A program made the position numbers and the translations under genes. From Nocardioides sp. (lineage in GTDB: Bacteria; Actinomycetota; Actinomycetes; Propionibacteriales; Nocardioidaceae), in assembly GCA_030698375.1 (NCBI GenBank), contig JAUYLL010000084.1, forward strand, positions 1-47,347: a stretch of 47,347 nucleotides of DNA, read 5' to 3'. The notes beneath the pieces are model-generated. The model was not told the origin of the DNA. It did not search any database and was given only the letters and a program-made list of their open reading frames with translations. Shown one piece after another: positions 22,501 to 33,357 of the stretch. Position 1 is the first letter of the stretch. Every line of letters starts with the position of its first letter.

Positions 22501-23063
22501 CAGGAGGAGACGCGGCCGAGGTAGCTCGAGTCGCGCGTGTCGACCTTGATCTTCTCGCCGGTGGTGATGAACAGCGGCACGCTGATCTGGTGGCCGGTCT
22601 CGAGCTCGGCGGGCTTCGTGCCGCCCGTCGACCGGTCGCCCTGCAGGCCCGGCTCGGTGTAGCGGACGGTGAGCTCGACGGAGGCGGGCAACTCGATGTA
22701 GAGCACGCGGCCCTCGTTGGTGGCGACGATCGCGTCCTGGTTCTCGAGCAGGAAGTTCGACGCGTCCCCGACGATCTCCGGGGTGATCTCGAGCTGGTCG
22801 AAGGTCGAGGTGTCCATGAAGACGTACGACGTGCCGTCGTTGTAGAGGTACTGCATCGTGCGCTTGTCGACGTTCGCGATCTCGACCTTCACGTCGGCGT
22901 TGAACGTCTTGTCGACCGTCTTGCCCGACCCGATGTTCTTCAGCTTGGTGCGCACGACCGCGCCGCCCTTGCCGGGCTTGTGGTGCTGGAACCAGATGAC
23001 GGACCAGAGCTGGCCGTCGAGGTTGAGCACCATGCCGTTCTTGAGGTCGTTGGTCGTTGCCAT
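22500..23063 (-). CDS. efp: Elongation factor P
   Basis: Relieves ribosome stalling at polyproline. The 187-residue length is standard. The tip loop reads [11 protein letters not shown] with Lys32 at the apex, a PGKGG form and not the palindromic PGKGP of some actinobacterial EF-Ps. Domains II and III are complete ([38 protein letters not shown]). There is no epmA, epmB or other modification gene nearby. It is translated with nusB through a 1-bp overlap. Confidence 0.97.
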   Translation of the reverse strand: MATTNDLKNGMVLNLDGQLWSVIWFQHHKPGKGGAVVRTKLKNIGSGKTVDKTFNADVKVEIANVDKRTMQYLYNDGTSYVFMDTSTFDQLEITPEIVGDASNFLLENQDAIVATNEGRVLYIELPASVELTVRYTEPGLQGDRSTGGTKPAELETGHQISVPLFITTGEKIKVDTRDSSYLGRVSS

Positions 23064-23133
23064 GCGCGCGGGACACCTTCGCTGTCGTTCTCGGGAGTCG
23101 GGGACGTGCGGGCTGCCTCAGCAGCAGCCGGTG

Positions 23134-23139
23134 AGTCTA
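23134..23139 (-). promoter_or_regulatory. Candidate -10 box of efp-nusB
   Basis: The minus strand reads TAGACT. The predicted start near 23127 gives a leader of about 64 nt. A 6-bp stem (GGCTGC/GCAGCC, 23111-23129) overlaps the expected start region. No -35 is clear. Confidence 0.35.
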
Positions 23140-23214
23140 CCGGCCGGGAGGGGGTCCGCCGTACCGGTCCGTCGCCCGGCCTCGACCCGCACCCGGTGTG
23201 CGATCCTCGCGACG

Positions 23215-24510
23215 ATGGACACGACGCGATCCCCCGCCCCGCGCCTGCCCGGCCGCGCCGACGTGGAGGCAGCGGCCCGGGCACTCGCCCCCGTCTTCGC
23301 GCCGACCCCGCTGCAGCGGCACCCCCGGCTGTCGGCCGCGACCGGTCTCGACGTCTGGCTGAAGCGGGAGGACCTCCAACCGGTCAGGTCCTACAAGGCG
23401 CGGGGCGCGTTCACCGTCGTCGCCGGTCTCGACGACGCCCAGCGCGCGGTGGGTGTCACCTGCGCGAGCGCCGGCAACCACGCACAGGGCGTGGCCCTCG
23501 CCTGCGCCCGGGCCGGCGTCCGTGCCCGGATCTTCCTGCCGCGCACCACGCCCCGCCAGAAGCGGGAGCGGGTCGCCGCGCTCGGCGGTCACCTGGTCGA
23601 GGTCGTGATCACCGGGGACACCTACGACGAGGCGGCCGAGGCAGCCGCGTCGTACGCCGGCACCTCGGGCGCCGTCGTCGTACCCGCCTTCGACGACCCC
23701 GCCGTGGTCGCCGGACAGGGGACGGTGACCCTCGAGGTCCTGGCCCAGCTCCAGGCGGAGGCGGGCCGCGTGCCCGACCTGCTGCTCCTGCCCGTGGGCG
23801 GCGGTGGGCTCATCGCGGGTGCCGTCGCGGCGCTCGCGGACCGTGCTGACGTCCGGCTCGCCGGCGTCGAGCCGGCGGGTGCGGCCAGCATGGCCGCGGC
23901 GGTGGCGGCCGGTGCTCCCGTGACGCTCGAGGAGATCGACGGCTTCGTCGACGGCGCCGCGGTCCGCCGGGTCGGCAGCGTCACCCACGCGGTCGTGGCC
24001 GCCGCCGCGATCACTCCCCACCTGACGACCGTCCCGGAGGGCCGGGTGTGCGTCGAGATGCTCGAGCTCTACCAGGCCGACGGGATCGTCGCCGAGCCCG
24101 CCGGCGCCCTCGCCACGGCCGCGCTGCCCACGGTCGCCGCCGACCTGGGCCTCGCACCCGGGAGCACCGTCGTCTGCGTCCTCTCGGGCGGGAACAACGA
24201 CGTCAGCCGGTACGCCGAGGTCGTCGAGCGCGCCCTGGTCTACGAGGGCCGCAAGCACTACTTCCTCGTCGACTTCCCCCAGGAGCCGGGCGCCCTGCGC
24301 CGATTCCTCGACGAGGTCCTCGGCCCCGACGACGACATCACGCTCTTCGAGTACGTCAAGCGCAACAACCGTGAGACCGGCCCCGCCCTCGTCGGCGTGG
24401 AGCTCAGCGACCCCGACGACCTGGCCGGCCTGCACGCACGGATGGAGGAGAGCCCGCTGCGCGTCGAGCAGGTGCCGCCGGACAGCCCGCTGTTCCGCTT
24501 CCTGCTGTGA
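23215..24510 (+). CDS. ilvA: Threonine ammonia-lyase (threonine dehydratase)
   Basis: PLP enzyme converting threonine to 2-oxobutyrate for isoleucine. In the 431-residue product the PLP lysine lies in VRSYKARGAF, the substrate loop is CASAGNHAQGVA, the PLP-phosphate glycine loop is LPVGGGGLIAGA, and SGGNNDVSRY follows. The C-terminal ACT-like domain (about residues 335-431, KHYFLVDFPQEPGALRRFL) indicates the feedback-regulated biosynthetic type of Corynebacterium length. It lies alone on the plus strand between efp and aroB; no other ilv gene is near. Confidence 0.95.
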   Translation: MDTTRSPAPRLPGRADVEAAARALAPVFAPTPLQRHPRLSAATGLDVWLKREDLQPVRSYKARGAFTVVAGLDDAQRAVGVTCASAGNHAQGVALACARAGVRARIFLPRTTPRQKRERVAALGGHLVEVVITGDTYDEAAEAAASYAGTSGAVVVPAFDDPAVVAGQGTVTLEVLAQLQAEAGRVPDLLLLPVGGGGLIAGAVAALADRADVRLAGVEPAGAASMAAAVAAGAPVTLEEIDGFVDGAAVRRVGSVTHAVVAAAAITPHLTTVPEGRVCVEMLELYQADGIVAEPAGALATAALPTVAADLGLAPGSTVVCVLSGGNNDVSRYAEVVERALVYEGRKHYFLVDFPQEPGALRRFLDEVLGPDDDITLFEYVKRNNRETGPALVGVELSDPDDLAGLHARMEESPLRVEQVPPDSPLFRFLL

Positions 24511-24535
24511 GGTGTGCTCGCGCCCCGGCGGGCCG

Positions 24536-25645
24536 TCAGGGGTGCTCGACGAGGACGTCGTACGCCGTCTGCAGCACGGCCTCGTCCGGTCCGGCGAGGA
24601 CGCCGGGACGGGCCAGCCCGTCGAGGACCACGAAGCGCAGGGTGCTGCCGCGGGATTTCTTGTCGACCTTCATGGCGGCGTGGAGCTCTTCCCAGACGCC
24701 ACCGCGGTAGGTCGTAGGCAGCCCGACGAGCTCGAGGACCCGGGTGTGCCGATCGGCGGTCTCGTCGTCCAGGCGTCCGGTGAGGCGGGCCAGCTCGGCG
24801 ACGTAGCGCATGCCGAGGGCGACGGCCGCGCCGTGGCGGAAGCGGTAGCTCTCCAACCGCTCGACGGCATGCCCGAGGGTGTGGCCGTAGTTCAACGCCT
24901 CGCGGCCGGGGTGTCCGTCGCGGCCGCCGGTCTCGGTGAGGTCGTCGACCACGACGTCGATCTTGACCTGGATCGCGCGCTCCACCAGCTCGCGGAGCAC
25001 CGCGCTCCCCGGGGTGCGGGCGCCGTCGGGGTCGGCCTCGACCAGCTCGAGGATCCGGGGGTCGGCGATGAAGCCACACTTGACGACCTCCGCCAGGCCG
25101 CTGATCAGCTCGTTGCGCGGCAGGGTCTCCAGCGTGTCGAGGTCGCACACGACGCCTGCGGGCTCGTGGAAGGAGCCGACGAGGTTCTTCCCGGCGGCGG
25201 TGTTGATGCCGGTCTTCCCGCCGACGGCGGCGTCGACCATGGCCAACAGGGTCGTCGGGACGTGCACGACGCGGACGCCGCGCAGCCAGGTGGCGGCGAC
25301 GAAGCCGCCGAGGTCGGTGGTGGCACCCCCGCCGAGGGTGACGACCGCGTCGCTGCGGGTGAACCCCGCCCTGCCCAGCACGTCCCAGCAGAACGCCGCG
25401 ACCGCGACGTCCTTGGCGCCCTCGCCGTCGGGCACCTCGAGCGCGTGCGCGTCGTACCCGCGCTCGAGCAGGGAGTCGCGCAGCGCGGTGGCCCGCGCCG
25501 CCATGGCGACGGGGTGGATGACCGCGACCCGCTGGGCACCTTCGCCGAGCATCCCGGGCAGCCCGTCGAGCAGGCCCCCGAGGAGGTCGTGGCCGACCAG
25601 GACGTCGTACGGCGACGCGCCCCCGACGTGCAGACGTGTGGTCAT
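24536..25645 (-). CDS. aroB: 3-dehydroquinate synthase
   Basis: Second step of the shikimate pathway, an NAD- and metal-dependent cyclisation of DAHP. The 369-residue product has [50 protein letters not shown] and the metal-binding [11 protein letters not shown]. The start is ATG (MTTRLHVGG), overlapping the aroK stop as ATGA. It converges on ilvA with a 25-bp gap that shows no clear terminator. Confidence 0.97.
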   Translation of the reverse strand: MTTRLHVGGASPYDVLVGHDLLGGLLDGLPGMLGEGAQRVAVIHPVAMAARATALRDSLLERGYDAHALEVPDGEGAKDVAVAAFCWDVLGRAGFTRSDAVVTLGGGATTDLGGFVAATWLRGVRVVHVPTTLLAMVDAAVGGKTGINTAAGKNLVGSFHEPAGVVCDLDTLETLPRNELISGLAEVVKCGFIADPRILELVEADPDGARTPGSAVLRELVERAIQVKIDVVVDDLTETGGRDGHPGREALNYGHTLGHAVERLESYRFRHGAAVALGMRYVAELARLTGRLDDETADRHTRVLELVGLPTTYRGGVWEELHAAMKVDKKSRGSTLRFVVLDGLARPGVLAGPDEAVLQTAYDVLVEHP

Positions 25646-26205
25646 CGCGGTGCCTCCTGCTCGTCCGGGCCAGCGGCGGGTCGGTGCCATCCGTCGAGGA
25701 GGTCGGCGACCTCCTCGGCGACGACGTCGGGCGCCTTGCCGTCGGTGGCCACCTCGAGCACCGCGACGCCACGGTAGGCCGGCGTGCGCTCGTCGAGGAG
25801 AGCCTTCATCCGGGAACGGACGCCGCCGAGGAGCAGCGGCCGCCCGACGCCGACCCCGACGCGCTTGACCGCGTCAGTCAGTCCGACGGAGAGGAAGACG
25901 ACGGTGTGGCCGTCGAGGGCCTCGCGCACCGCGGGGGTCATCACCGCACCGCCGCCGAGCGCCAGGACGCCGTCGTGGTCCGCGAGGGCCGCCACGACCG
26001 CGTCGGCCTCGAGCACGCGGAAGTGCTGCTCCCCGTCGTCGACGAAGATCTCGGGGATCGGCTTCCCGGCGGCCTGCTCCACGTCGTCGTCGGTGTCACG
26101 GAAGGCGACGTCCCAGTGGCGGGCCAGCGCGCGGCCGACCGTGGTCTTCCCGGCGCCCATCGGACCGACGAGCACCAGGCGCGGACGCCCTCCCCCGCCG
26201 GTCAC
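25642..26205 (-). CDS. aroK: Shikimate kinase
   Basis: Phosphorylates shikimate with ATP. The 187-residue product has the P-loop [17 protein letters not shown], the shikimate-binding FRDTDDDVE and LALGGGAVM, and the lid/adenine region [10 protein letters not shown]. The start is GTG in a GTGA overlap with aroC. Order aroC-aroK-aroB is conserved in actinobacteria. Confidence 0.97.
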   Translation of the reverse strand: MTGGGGRPRLVLVGPMGAGKTTVGRALARHWDVAFRDTDDDVEQAAGKPIPEIFVDDGEQHFRVLEADAVVAALADHDGVLALGGGAVMTPAVREALDGHTVVFLSVGLTDAVKRVGVGVGRPLLLGGVRSRMKALLDERTPAYRGVAVLEVATDGKAPDVVAEEVADLLDGWHRPAAGPDEQEAPR

Positions 26206-27380
26206 CGGTACCGGAGCGTGTCGAGGTAGCCCTCAGCGTTGCGGCGCGTCTCGGCCACCGAGTCGCCGCCGAACTTCTCCACGACCGCCTCGGCGAGGAC
26301 CAGGGCCACCATCGCCTCGGCCACGATGCCGGCGGCGGGGACCGCGCAGACGTCCGAGCGCTGGTGGTGGGCGACGGTCTCCTCGCCGGTGGCGACGTCG
26401 ATGGTGCGCAGCGCGCGCGGCACCGTCGCGATCGGCTTCATCGCGGCGCGGACGCGCAGCGCCTCGCCGGTGCTCATCCCGCCCTCGGTGCCGCCTGCGC
26501 GACCGGTGGCGCGGCGGATGCCCGCGTCGGTGGAGACGATTTCGTCATGGGCCTGGGAGCCGGGGACGTGCGCGAGGTCGAAGCCGTCACCGACCTCCAC
26601 GCCCTTGATCGCCTGGATGCCCATCAGCGCGCCGGCCAGGCGCGCGTCGAGGCGGCGGTCCCAGTGCACGTGCGAGCCCAGGCCGGGCGGGAGCCCGTAG
26701 ACGACGACCTCGACCACACCGCCGAGGGTGTCGCCGTCCTTGTGCGCCTGGTCGATCGCGGCCACCATCGCGGCACTCGTGTCGGGGTCGAGGCAGCGGA
26801 CCGGGTCGGCGTCGAGACGCGCGACGTCGTCGGGCCCGGGCACGGAGCCGTACGGCGCCCGCTCCCCCCCGAGCGCGACCACATGGGAGACGATCCGCGC
26901 ACCGATGGTCTGCTCGAGGAACGCGCTCGCGACGGCACCGAGCGCGACCCGGGCCGCGGTCTCCCGCGCAGAGGCCCGCTCCAGGATGGGGCGCGCGTCG
27001 TCGAAGGCGTACTTCTGCATGCCGACCAGGTCGGCGTGACCAGGACGGGGGCGGGTGAGCGCGGCGTTGCGGGCCAGGGAGTCGAGCTCGGCCTGGTCGA
27101 CGGGGTCGGCGGCCATCACCTTCTCCCACTTGGGCCACTCGGTGTTGCCGACCTCGATCGCGACCGGGCCGCCCTGGGTGCGGCCGTGGCGGATGCCGCC
27201 GATGACGCGCACCGCGTCGGCCTCGAACTTCATCCGGGCGCCGCGCCCGTGGCCGAGCCGGCGTCGGGCCAACGCGTCGCCGATGTCGGCGGTCGTCACC
27301 TCCACATGGGCAGGCAGACCCTCAAGAATCGCGACGAGAGCAGGTCCGTGGGACTCGCCCGCAGTGAGCCAGCGCAGCAT
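26202..27380 (-). CDS. aroC: Chorismate synthase
   Basis: FMN-dependent elimination of phosphate from EPSP giving chorismate. The 392-residue product carries the conserved blocks [49 protein letters not shown] and [16 protein letters not shown]. The ATG is 79 bp downstream of the prepilin peptidase gene. That gap has no strong promoter-like element apart from a weak CAGACT near the start, so read-through from aroE is likely. Confidence 0.97.
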   Translation of the reverse strand: MLRWLTAGESHGPALVAILEGLPAHVEVTTADIGDALARRRLGHGRGARMKFEADAVRVIGGIRHGRTQGGPVAIEVGNTEWPKWEKVMAADPVDQAELDSLARNAALTRPRPGHADLVGMQKYAFDDARPILERASARETAARVALGAVASAFLEQTIGARIVSHVVALGGERAPYGSVPGPDDVARLDADPVRCLDPDTSAAMVAAIDQAHKDGDTLGGVVEVVVYGLPPGLGSHVHWDRRLDARLAGALMGIQAIKGVEVGDGFDLAHVPGSQAHDEIVSTDAGIRRATGRAGGTEGGMSTGEALRVRAAMKPIATVPRALRTIDVATGEETVAHHQRSDVCAVPAAGIVAEAMVALVLAEAVVEKFGGDSVAETRRNAEGYLDTLRYR

Positions 27381-27459
27381 GGGCGCAGTCTGTCACGCAG
27401 GCGTGCGGCGACCGGGCGGAGTCCCCCGCCGCGAGATCGCACGCCGGACGGAAGCCTCG

Positions 27460-28224
27460 TCAGAAGCCGGTGGCGACCCACGGACCCAGTGCGACCCCGA
27501 GGACGGCCCCGGCGAGCATGAACGGGCCGAACGGGTACGCCTTGCGGTCGACGACCCGCAGCACCGACAGCACCAGGCCGAGCACGCCGCCGACGAGGAA
27601 CCCGGCGTACATGCCCACCACGAGCTCGATCCAACCGACCGCCCCCAGCGCCATCCCGAGCACACCCGCGAGCCGGACGTCGCCGTACCCCATCCCCCGC
27701 GGCGAGACGAGGTTGAGCAGGTAGAAGACCGCGAAGGAGCCCAGCCACCCGACCGTCGCGCGCACCAGGAGGTCGACGTCGCCCTCGATGACGCCCACCA
27801 GCAGCACGAGCACCCCGACGACGACGTACGACGGCGCGACGAGCACGTACGGGAGCAGCCGGGTCCGCCAGTCGATCACCGCCAGGGCGAGACCGAGGGG
27901 CACCAGCGGCACGAGCACGAGCAGCACCCAGGCCGCACCCGTGCCGAGGACCAGCAGGGCACCGGTGAGGGCGCCGACCACCGCGCAGCGCCAGGCCAGG
28001 CCGGGCAGCCGGGCCACGTCGGCGTACGACTGCTTCGCTGGCTCCTCGGGCTTCGGGGCCTGGTCGACGAACCCCGCGTCCGTCTCAGGGTGCTCCTCGA
28101 CCGGAGTCCGGACCGGCTCGGGCACCCGGGCGATGATCCGCGGCGCCAGCAGGCCGAGGACTGCACAGAGCACCGTGACGGCACCCAGCACGGCCAGGTC
28201 GAGTCCACTCTCCAGGCCGGTCAC
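27460..28224 (-). CDS. Prepilin peptidase, A24 type IV
   Basis: Aspartic membrane protease that cleaves type IV/Flp prepilin leaders. The 254-residue product has about eight hydrophobic segments. Both catalytic Asp motifs are visible: LAVIDWRTRLLP and the signature GMGYGDVRLAG (GxGD). The N-terminal methyltransferase domain with zinc cysteines found in full PilD is absent; instead there is one N-terminal helix and a Pro/Glu-rich linker. The start is GTG in a GTGA overlap with aroE. No pilin or tad genes are in the window, so its substrates are encoded elsewhere. Confidence 0.88.
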   Translation of the reverse strand: MTGLESGLDLAVLGAVTVLCAVLGLLAPRIIARVPEPVRTPVEEHPETDAGFVDQAPKPEEPAKQSYADVARLPGLAWRCAVVGALTGALLVLGTGAAWVLLVLVPLVPLGLALAVIDWRTRLLPYVLVAPSYVVVGVLVLLVGVIEGDVDLLVRATVGWLGSFAVFYLLNLVSPRGMGYGDVRLAGVLGMALGAVGWIELVVGMYAGFLVGGVLGLVLSVLRVVDRKAYPFGPFMLAGAVLGVALGPWVATGF

Positions 28225-29054
28225 TGTGCCCGGGCCTCGCGGGCGGCGAGCGCTTCCTCGCCGGCCCGCCGCAGGACCGCCACGTCGACGACCTGCCCGG
28301 TCATCGCGGCCACCTGGAGGACGGCCTGGTGGACGAGCAGGTCGAGGCCGCCGACCAGCACCCGGCCGGTCGCACCCGCCCAGCGGGCCAGCGGGGTGGG
28401 CCACGGGTCGTAGAGGACCTCGAAGACGACCGCGGTCCGGGGCAGGCGCTCCAGGAGCGCGTCCTCCTGGGCAGCAGCCGGGACGGTGGAGACGAGCACG
28501 TCGGCTTCAGGCAGCGGGTCGGTCAACCGGACCACCCGGACCTCGAGGCCCCCGGGGTGCCTGGCCACGGCGGCCAGGGTCTCCTCGGCACGTGCTGGGT
28601 CGCGCACCGCGAGGGTCGCCTCCCGACAGCCCAGGTCGGCCAGGGCCAGCAGGACCGAGGCCGCGGTGGCACCGCCACCGAGCACGAGCGCGGAGCCCAC
28701 GGGGCCGTCGTACCGCTCCCGGAGCGCCGCGGCCGCGCCCGGGACGTCGGTGTTGTCGAGCAGACGGCGGCCGCCGTCGAGCAGCACGGTGTTGCCCCCG
28801 CCGGCGCGCGCCGCCTGCGGGAGCACCTCGTCGACCAGCGGGACGACCGTGCGCTTGAGCGGCATCGTCAGGCTCAGGCCGCGCCACTCCGTCCCGAGAC
28901 CGTCGAGAAAACCGGGGAGGCCCTCCTCGGTGACCTCGACCGCGTCGTAGGACCACCCGAGGTCGAGGGCGGCGTATGCGGCACGGTGCAGCACCGGGGA
29001 GAGCGAGTGCCCGATCGGCGAGCCGAGGACCGCGCACCGGCGCACCTGAGCCAT
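28221..29054 (-). CDS. aroE: Shikimate dehydrogenase
   Basis: NADPH-dependent reduction of 3-dehydroshikimate. The 277-residue product has the substrate motif GSPIGHSLSPVLHRAAY, the catalytic Lys in LTMPLKRTVVP and Asp in NTDVPGAAAAL. The nucleotide loop is VLGGGATAASV. It lies 5 bp after the mltG stop. It sits apart from aroC by the prepilin peptidase gene, but all are co-directional and probably one transcript. Confidence 0.94.
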   Translation of the reverse strand: MAQVRRCAVLGSPIGHSLSPVLHRAAYAALDLGWSYDAVEVTEEGLPGFLDGLGTEWRGLSLTMPLKRTVVPLVDEVLPQAARAGGGNTVLLDGGRRLLDNTDVPGAAAALRERYDGPVGSALVLGGGATAASVLLALADLGCREATLAVRDPARAEETLAAVARHPGGLEVRVVRLTDPLPEADVLVSTVPAAAQEDALLERLPRTAVVFEVLYDPWPTPLARWAGATGRVLVGGLDLLVHQAVLQVAAMTGQVVDVAVLRRAGEEALAAREARAQ

Positions 29055-29059
29055 GCCCG

Positions 29060-30217
29060 TCAGCACGTCCCGGGGTTCGCTCGGCAGTAGTCGGCCAGCC
29101 GCGAACGGTTGCGGTTGTGCTCGGCGTCGTCGACGGCGAACGCGGTCTCGCCGGTCCCGAGGTCGATGGCCACGAAGTAGCACCAGCCCTCGTCGGTGGG
29201 CTCCAGCGCGGCCTGCAGAGCGGCCTCGCCCGGGGAGGCGATCGGCCCGGGCGGCAGACCCGCGTTGCGGTAGGTGTTGTAGGCCGACTCGGCGTCGCGC
29301 ATCTCCTGGCTGGTGAAGACCGACTCGTTCTCGGCGTTGAGGTAGTTCACCGTCGAGTCCATCTGGAGCAGCCCCCGCGGGACCCCGGAGGAGGCGCAGG
29401 TCCCGTCGAGCCGGTTGTAGATGACCTCGGCCACCGCGGGCATGTCCTCGGGCCGGTTGACCTCCTTCTCGATGATGCTCGCCACCGTGACGAGGTCGTG
29501 CTCGTCGAGACCGACCGTCGAGGCGTCCGCGAGCGGAAGCGACTCGGCAACCGAGAGGAAGCGGTCGAGCATCGCCTGGAGCATCTGCGGGGCGGTCGTC
29601 CCCGGCGGGAAGTCGTACGTCGCGGGGAACAGGTAGCCCTCCGGGTTGCCCTCCGCGGACGGCGGAAGGTCCAGGCCCTGCACCGCGCGGCGGAGCTGGC
29701 GCTGGTTGACCTCGGTCTTCTCGGCCAGGCGGGCGATGATCTGCTCGATCCGGAACCCCTCGGGGACCGTCACCGAGCTCCGCACGATGTTGCCGGAGTC
29801 GACGAGGACCGCGAGGGCGTCCTCGGCGCGCATCTGCTCCTGCATCTCGTAGGACCCGACCTGGATCGAGCGGGACTCCGGATTCGCCGCAGCGGCCTCG
29901 GTGAAGGCCTCCACGCTGGCGACGACGTCGGCCTCCACGAGGGTGCGGGCGATCGCCGAGGAGGTGTCGCCCTCAGCGACATGGACGACGACGCTTCCGG
30001 TGCCGGGTCCGGGGTAGTCCTCCGCGGCGCTGCTGCTGAAGACCCCATTGAGCGCATCACGGCCGCGGTCCACGGCGAACCAGCCCAGGCCGATGATCAC
30101 GGCGAGCGCGACCACCACCGCGATCAGACCCGCCGGGCGGCGGCGCCGCTCACGGTGTTTCTCGCTGTGTCGGCCCGGGGAGGGCTGCGGGTCGAGGTCG
30201 AGTCCGAGGTTGCTCAA
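29060..30217 (-). CDS. mltG: Endolytic murein transglycosylase MltG
   Basis: Cleaves nascent peptidoglycan strands at the membrane. The 385-residue product has a cytosolic basic tail (residues 1-28), one transmembrane helix (about 29-50, [19 protein letters not shown]), a LysM-like region and the YceG catalytic domain. The catalytic Glu is in [20 protein letters not shown], followed by YNRLDG. The start is the rare TTG, giving a TTGA overlap with ruvX; no ATG/GTG alternative preserves the membrane anchor. Confidence 0.93.
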   Translation of the reverse strand: MSNLGLDLDPQPSPGRHSEKHRERRRRPAGLIAVVVALAVIIGLGWFAVDRGRDALNGVFSSSAAEDYPGPGTGSVVVHVAEGDTSSAIARTLVEADVVASVEAFTEAAAANPESRSIQVGSYEMQEQMRAEDALAVLVDSGNIVRSSVTVPEGFRIEQIIARLAEKTEVNQRQLRRAVQGLDLPPSAEGNPEGYLFPATYDFPPGTTAPQMLQAMLDRFLSVAESLPLADASTVGLDEHDLVTVASIIEKEVNRPEDMPAVAEVIYNRLDGTCASSGVPRGLLQMDSTVNYLNAENESVFTSQEMRDAESAYNTYRNAGLPPGPIASPGEAALQAALEPTDEGWCYFVAIDLGTGETAFAVDDAEHNRNRSRLADYCRANPGTC

Positions 30218-30681
30218 GCGTCCTCACTCCGGGTCGTCACGAGCTCGCCGGGCGGCGAGCCGGAGGTGCGTTCGGTGTCCAGCGCGGTCTGCAGGATCAC
30301 CACCGCCGCGGCCTGGTCGACCACGGCACGGCGTTTCTTGCCTTTCTTCCCCCCTGCACGGAGCATCGACTCCGCGGTGACGGTACTCAATCGTTCATCA
30401 CACAGCCTCACGGGGACGGGCGCAAGCAGCGCGGCCAGCTCGCCGGCGAACACGCGGACCCGTCCGGCTGCCGGTCCCTCCCGACCCGACAGCGACCGCG
30501 GCAGGCCGACCACGACCTCCACGGGCTCGTGCTCGGCCACCAGGGCCGCCAACCGGGCAAGGTCGCCCTCGCCCCGGGCGACCGTGTCCAGCGGCGTGGC
30601 AAGGAACCCCGAGGGATCGCTCGACGCGACCCCGATGCGCGCGTCCCCGGGATCGATGCCGAGCCGTACTCCGTGGCGCAC
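30214..30681 (-). CDS. ruvX: Pre-16S rRNA nuclease YqgF/RuvX
   Basis: RNase H-like nuclease implicated in 16S rRNA 5'-end processing. The 155-residue product has the first acidic motif [18 protein letters not shown], the [14 protein letters not shown] block, DERLST, and [14 protein letters not shown] with the final Asp. The start is GTG, 3 bp after the alaS stop. Placement between alaS and mltG is the usual actinobacterial order. Confidence 0.94.
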   Translation of the reverse strand: MRHGVRLGIDPGDARIGVASSDPSGFLATPLDTVARGEGDLARLAALVAEHEPVEVVVGLPRSLSGREGPAAGRVRVFAGELAALLAPVPVRLCDERLSTVTAESMLRAGGKKGKKRRAVVDQAAAVVILQTALDTERTSGSPPGELVTTRSEDA

Positions 30682-30684
30682 CCG

Positions 30685-33357
30685 TCAGGCCCGTGCCGCC
30701 GCGACGGCGTCGCGGACGGCGCCCAGCGCCACGTCGATCCGGCTGACGTCGGTGCCGCCGCCCTGGGCCACGTCGTCCTTGCCACCGCCGCTGCCGCCGA
30801 GGGCGGGCGCGGCAGCCTTGACCAGCGCGTTGGCGGAGAGGCCGGCGTCACGGGCCGCCTGGTTCAGCGCGACGACGATCGCCGGCTTGTCACCGGCATC
30901 ACCGATCACCGTCACCACGGCAGGGGCACCGGCAGGCATCCGTCCGCGCACGTCGAGCGCGAGCTTGCGCACGTCACCGCCGCCGACCCCGATGGCCCGG
31001 TGGCCCACGACCGACACCCCGCTGACGTCCTGGGCGGACTCCGCGAGCGATCCGGCGGCGGCGAGGACCTGCTGGGCGCGGAGCCGCTCGAGCTCCTTCT
31101 CCGCAGCCTTGAGCCGGTCGACGGTCTCGCGCACCCGGTCCACGAGGGTGTCGGGCCGAGCCTTGAGCATGCCGGTCAGCGAGGAGACGAGGTCACGCTC
31201 CTTGGCGAGGTAGGCGAACCCCTCAAGACCCACCAGCGCCTCGACCCGGCGACTGCCGGAGCCGACCGAGGACTCCGAGGTCACCACGACGGTGCCGATC
31301 TGCGACGAGCGCTCCACATGGGTGCCTCCGCAGAGCTCGCGCGACCAGGGGCCGCCGATCTCCACGACGCGGACCTTCTGGTCGTCGTACGTCTCGCCGA
31401 AGAGCGCCAGCGCACCCCAGTCGCGGGCCTCGGCCAGCGTCATGTACTCCGCCCCGACCGCCATGTCCTGGCGGAGCGCGTGGTTGGCGATCTGCTCGAG
31501 CTCGGCGACCTGCTGGGGGCTGAGCGCCTTGGTCCAGCCGAAGTCCAGGCGCAGGTAGCCGGGCCGGTTATACGAACCCGACTGCAGCGCGGTCGGCCCG
31601 AGCACGTCGCGCAGGGCAGCGTGCACCACGTGGGTACCGGAGTGCGCCTGCCTGGCGCCGAGCCGCCACTCGCGGTCGACCTGGGCGTGCAGGGGCACAC
31701 CTGCCGCCAGCTCGCCCTCGACGACGCGCACCTGGTGGACGACGAGGCCTCGCACCGGTCGCTGCACGTCGAGGACCTCGAGGCGTCCTCCGTCGAAGGT
31801 GATGACGCCGGCGTCGGCGGCCTGCCCCCCGGACTCGGCGTAGAACGGCGTGCGGTCGAGCACGAGCTCACCGACCGCACCCTCAGCCAGCGCGGTGACC
31901 GCCGCGCCCTCGGACAGCAGTGCGAGGGGGGCCGACTCGGTCTCGAGGGTCTCGTAGGCCAGCCACTCGGTCGGGCCGTGGGCGTCGAGGATGCCGCGGT
32001 AGACGCCGGTGTCGGCATGCTGGCCCTTCTTGGCCCGGGCATCGGCCTTCGCCCGCTCGCGCTGCTCGGTCATGAGCGAGCGGAAGCCCTCCTCGTCCAC
32101 GCTGAGCCCGGCCTCGGAGGCCATCTCGAGCGTGAGGTCGATCGGGAAGCCGTAGGTGTCGTGGAGCGCGAAGGCCTTCGCCCCGGACAGCTGCGCTCCC
32201 CCGGTCTGCTTGACCTCGCCGGCGGCGGCGTCGAAGAGTTGGGTGCCGGCCGTGAGGGTCTTGCGGAAGGCGTCCTCCTCGGCGTACGCGACACCGGCGA
32301 TGCGGGCGAAGTCCGCCTCGAGCTCGGGGTAGCCGAGCTTCATCTTCTCGAGGCTCACCGGGAGCAGCTCGGGGAGCGCCTGGCCGTCGTACCCGAGCAG
32401 GCGCATGGACCGGACGGCGCGGCGCAACAGCCGGCGCAGGACGTAGCCCCGCGACTCGTTGCCGGGGGTGACGCCGTCGCCGATGAGCATCAGCGCCGAG
32501 CGCACGTGGTCGCCGACGACCCGGAACCGGACGTCGTCCTCGACGTTGGCGCCGTACCGGCGACCGCTCAGCTCGCTGGCGCGCTCGATGACGGGGAAGA
32601 CCTCGTCGATCTCGTACATGTTGGTCTTGCCCTGGAGCAGGTACGCCACCCGCTCGAGGCCGAGGCCGGTGTCGATGTTCTTGGCCGGCAGCGGGCCCTC
32701 GACGTCGAAGTCGTCCTTGGCGCGCACGGCCGAGAGCGACTCCTGCATGAAGACCAGGTTCCAGATCTCCAGGAAGCGGTCCTCGTCGACGACCGGCCCA
32801 CCCTCGGGACCGAACTCCGGCCCACGGTCGTAGTAGATCTCGCTGCAGGGTCCGCCGGGGCCGGGGACCCCCATGTTCCAGTAGTTGTCGAGCAGCCCCC
32901 GCTTCTGGATCCGCTCCATCGGCAGCCCGGCCTGCTCGCGCCAGACCTCGATCGCCTCGTCGTCACCGTCGAGGACGGTCACCCAGATGCGGTCTCCGTC
33001 GAAGCCGTAGCCGCCGGACTCCACCGAGCCGGTGATGAGCTCCCAGGCGAGCTTGACCGCGCCCTCCTTGAAGTAGTCGCCGAAGGAGAAGTTGCCGCAC
33101 ATCTGGAAGAACGTGCCGTGCCGCGTGGTCTTGCCGACCTCCTCGATGTCGAGGGTGCGCACGCACTTCTGGACGCTGGTCGCCCGGGCGTACGGCGCGG
33201 ACTCCTGGCCGAGGAAGTACGGCTTGAACGGCACCATGCCGGCGTTGACGAACAGCAGGTTGGGGTCGTCGAGCAGCAACGAGGCCGACGGCACGAGGGT
33301 GTGGCCGTTGCGCTCGAAGTGATCGGTGAACCGGCGGCGGATCTCCGCGGTGTCCAT
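30685..33357 (-). CDS. alaS: Alanyl-tRNA synthetase
   Basis: Class II synthetase of 890 residues. The N-terminal catalytic domain begins [20 protein letters not shown]; motif 2 includes the [16 protein letters not shown] region. The editing domain has the zinc motif [12 protein letters not shown] and the distal CGGTHV. A C-Ala oligomerisation domain ends the protein ([15 protein letters not shown], typical). The ATG overlaps the stop of the preceding small gene as TGATG. Confidence 0.98.
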   Translation of the reverse strand: MDTAEIRRRFTDHFERNGHTLVPSASLLLDDPNLLFVNAGMVPFKPYFLGQESAPYARATSVQKCVRTLDIEEVGKTTRHGTFFQMCGNFSFGDYFKEGAVKLAWELITGSVESGGYGFDGDRIWVTVLDGDDEAIEVWREQAGLPMERIQKRGLLDNYWNMGVPGPGGPCSEIYYDRGPEFGPEGGPVVDEDRFLEIWNLVFMQESLSAVRAKDDFDVEGPLPAKNIDTGLGLERVAYLLQGKTNMYEIDEVFPVIERASELSGRRYGANVEDDVRFRVVGDHVRSALMLIGDGVTPGNESRGYVLRRLLRRAVRSMRLLGYDGQALPELLPVSLEKMKLGYPELEADFARIAGVAYAEEDAFRKTLTAGTQLFDAAAGEVKQTGGAQLSGAKAFALHDTYGFPIDLTLEMASEAGLSVDEEGFRSLMTEQRERAKADARAKKGQHADTGVYRGILDAHGPTEWLAYETLETESAPLALLSEGAAVTALAEGAVGELVLDRTPFYAESGGQAADAGVITFDGGRLEVLDVQRPVRGLVVHQVRVVEGELAAGVPLHAQVDREWRLGARQAHSGTHVVHAALRDVLGPTALQSGSYNRPGYLRLDFGWTKALSPQQVAELEQIANHALRQDMAVGAEYMTLAEARDWGALALFGETYDDQKVRVVEIGGPWSRELCGGTHVERSSQIGTVVVTSESSVGSGSRRVEALVGLEGFAYLAKERDLVSSLTGMLKARPDTLVDRVRETVDRLKAAEKELERLRAQQVLAAAGSLAESAQDVSGVSVVGHRAIGVGGGDVRKLALDVRGRMPAGAPAVVTVIGDAGDKPAIVVALNQAARDAGLSANALVKAAAPALGGSGGGKDDVAQGGGTDVSRIDVALGAVRDAVAAARA

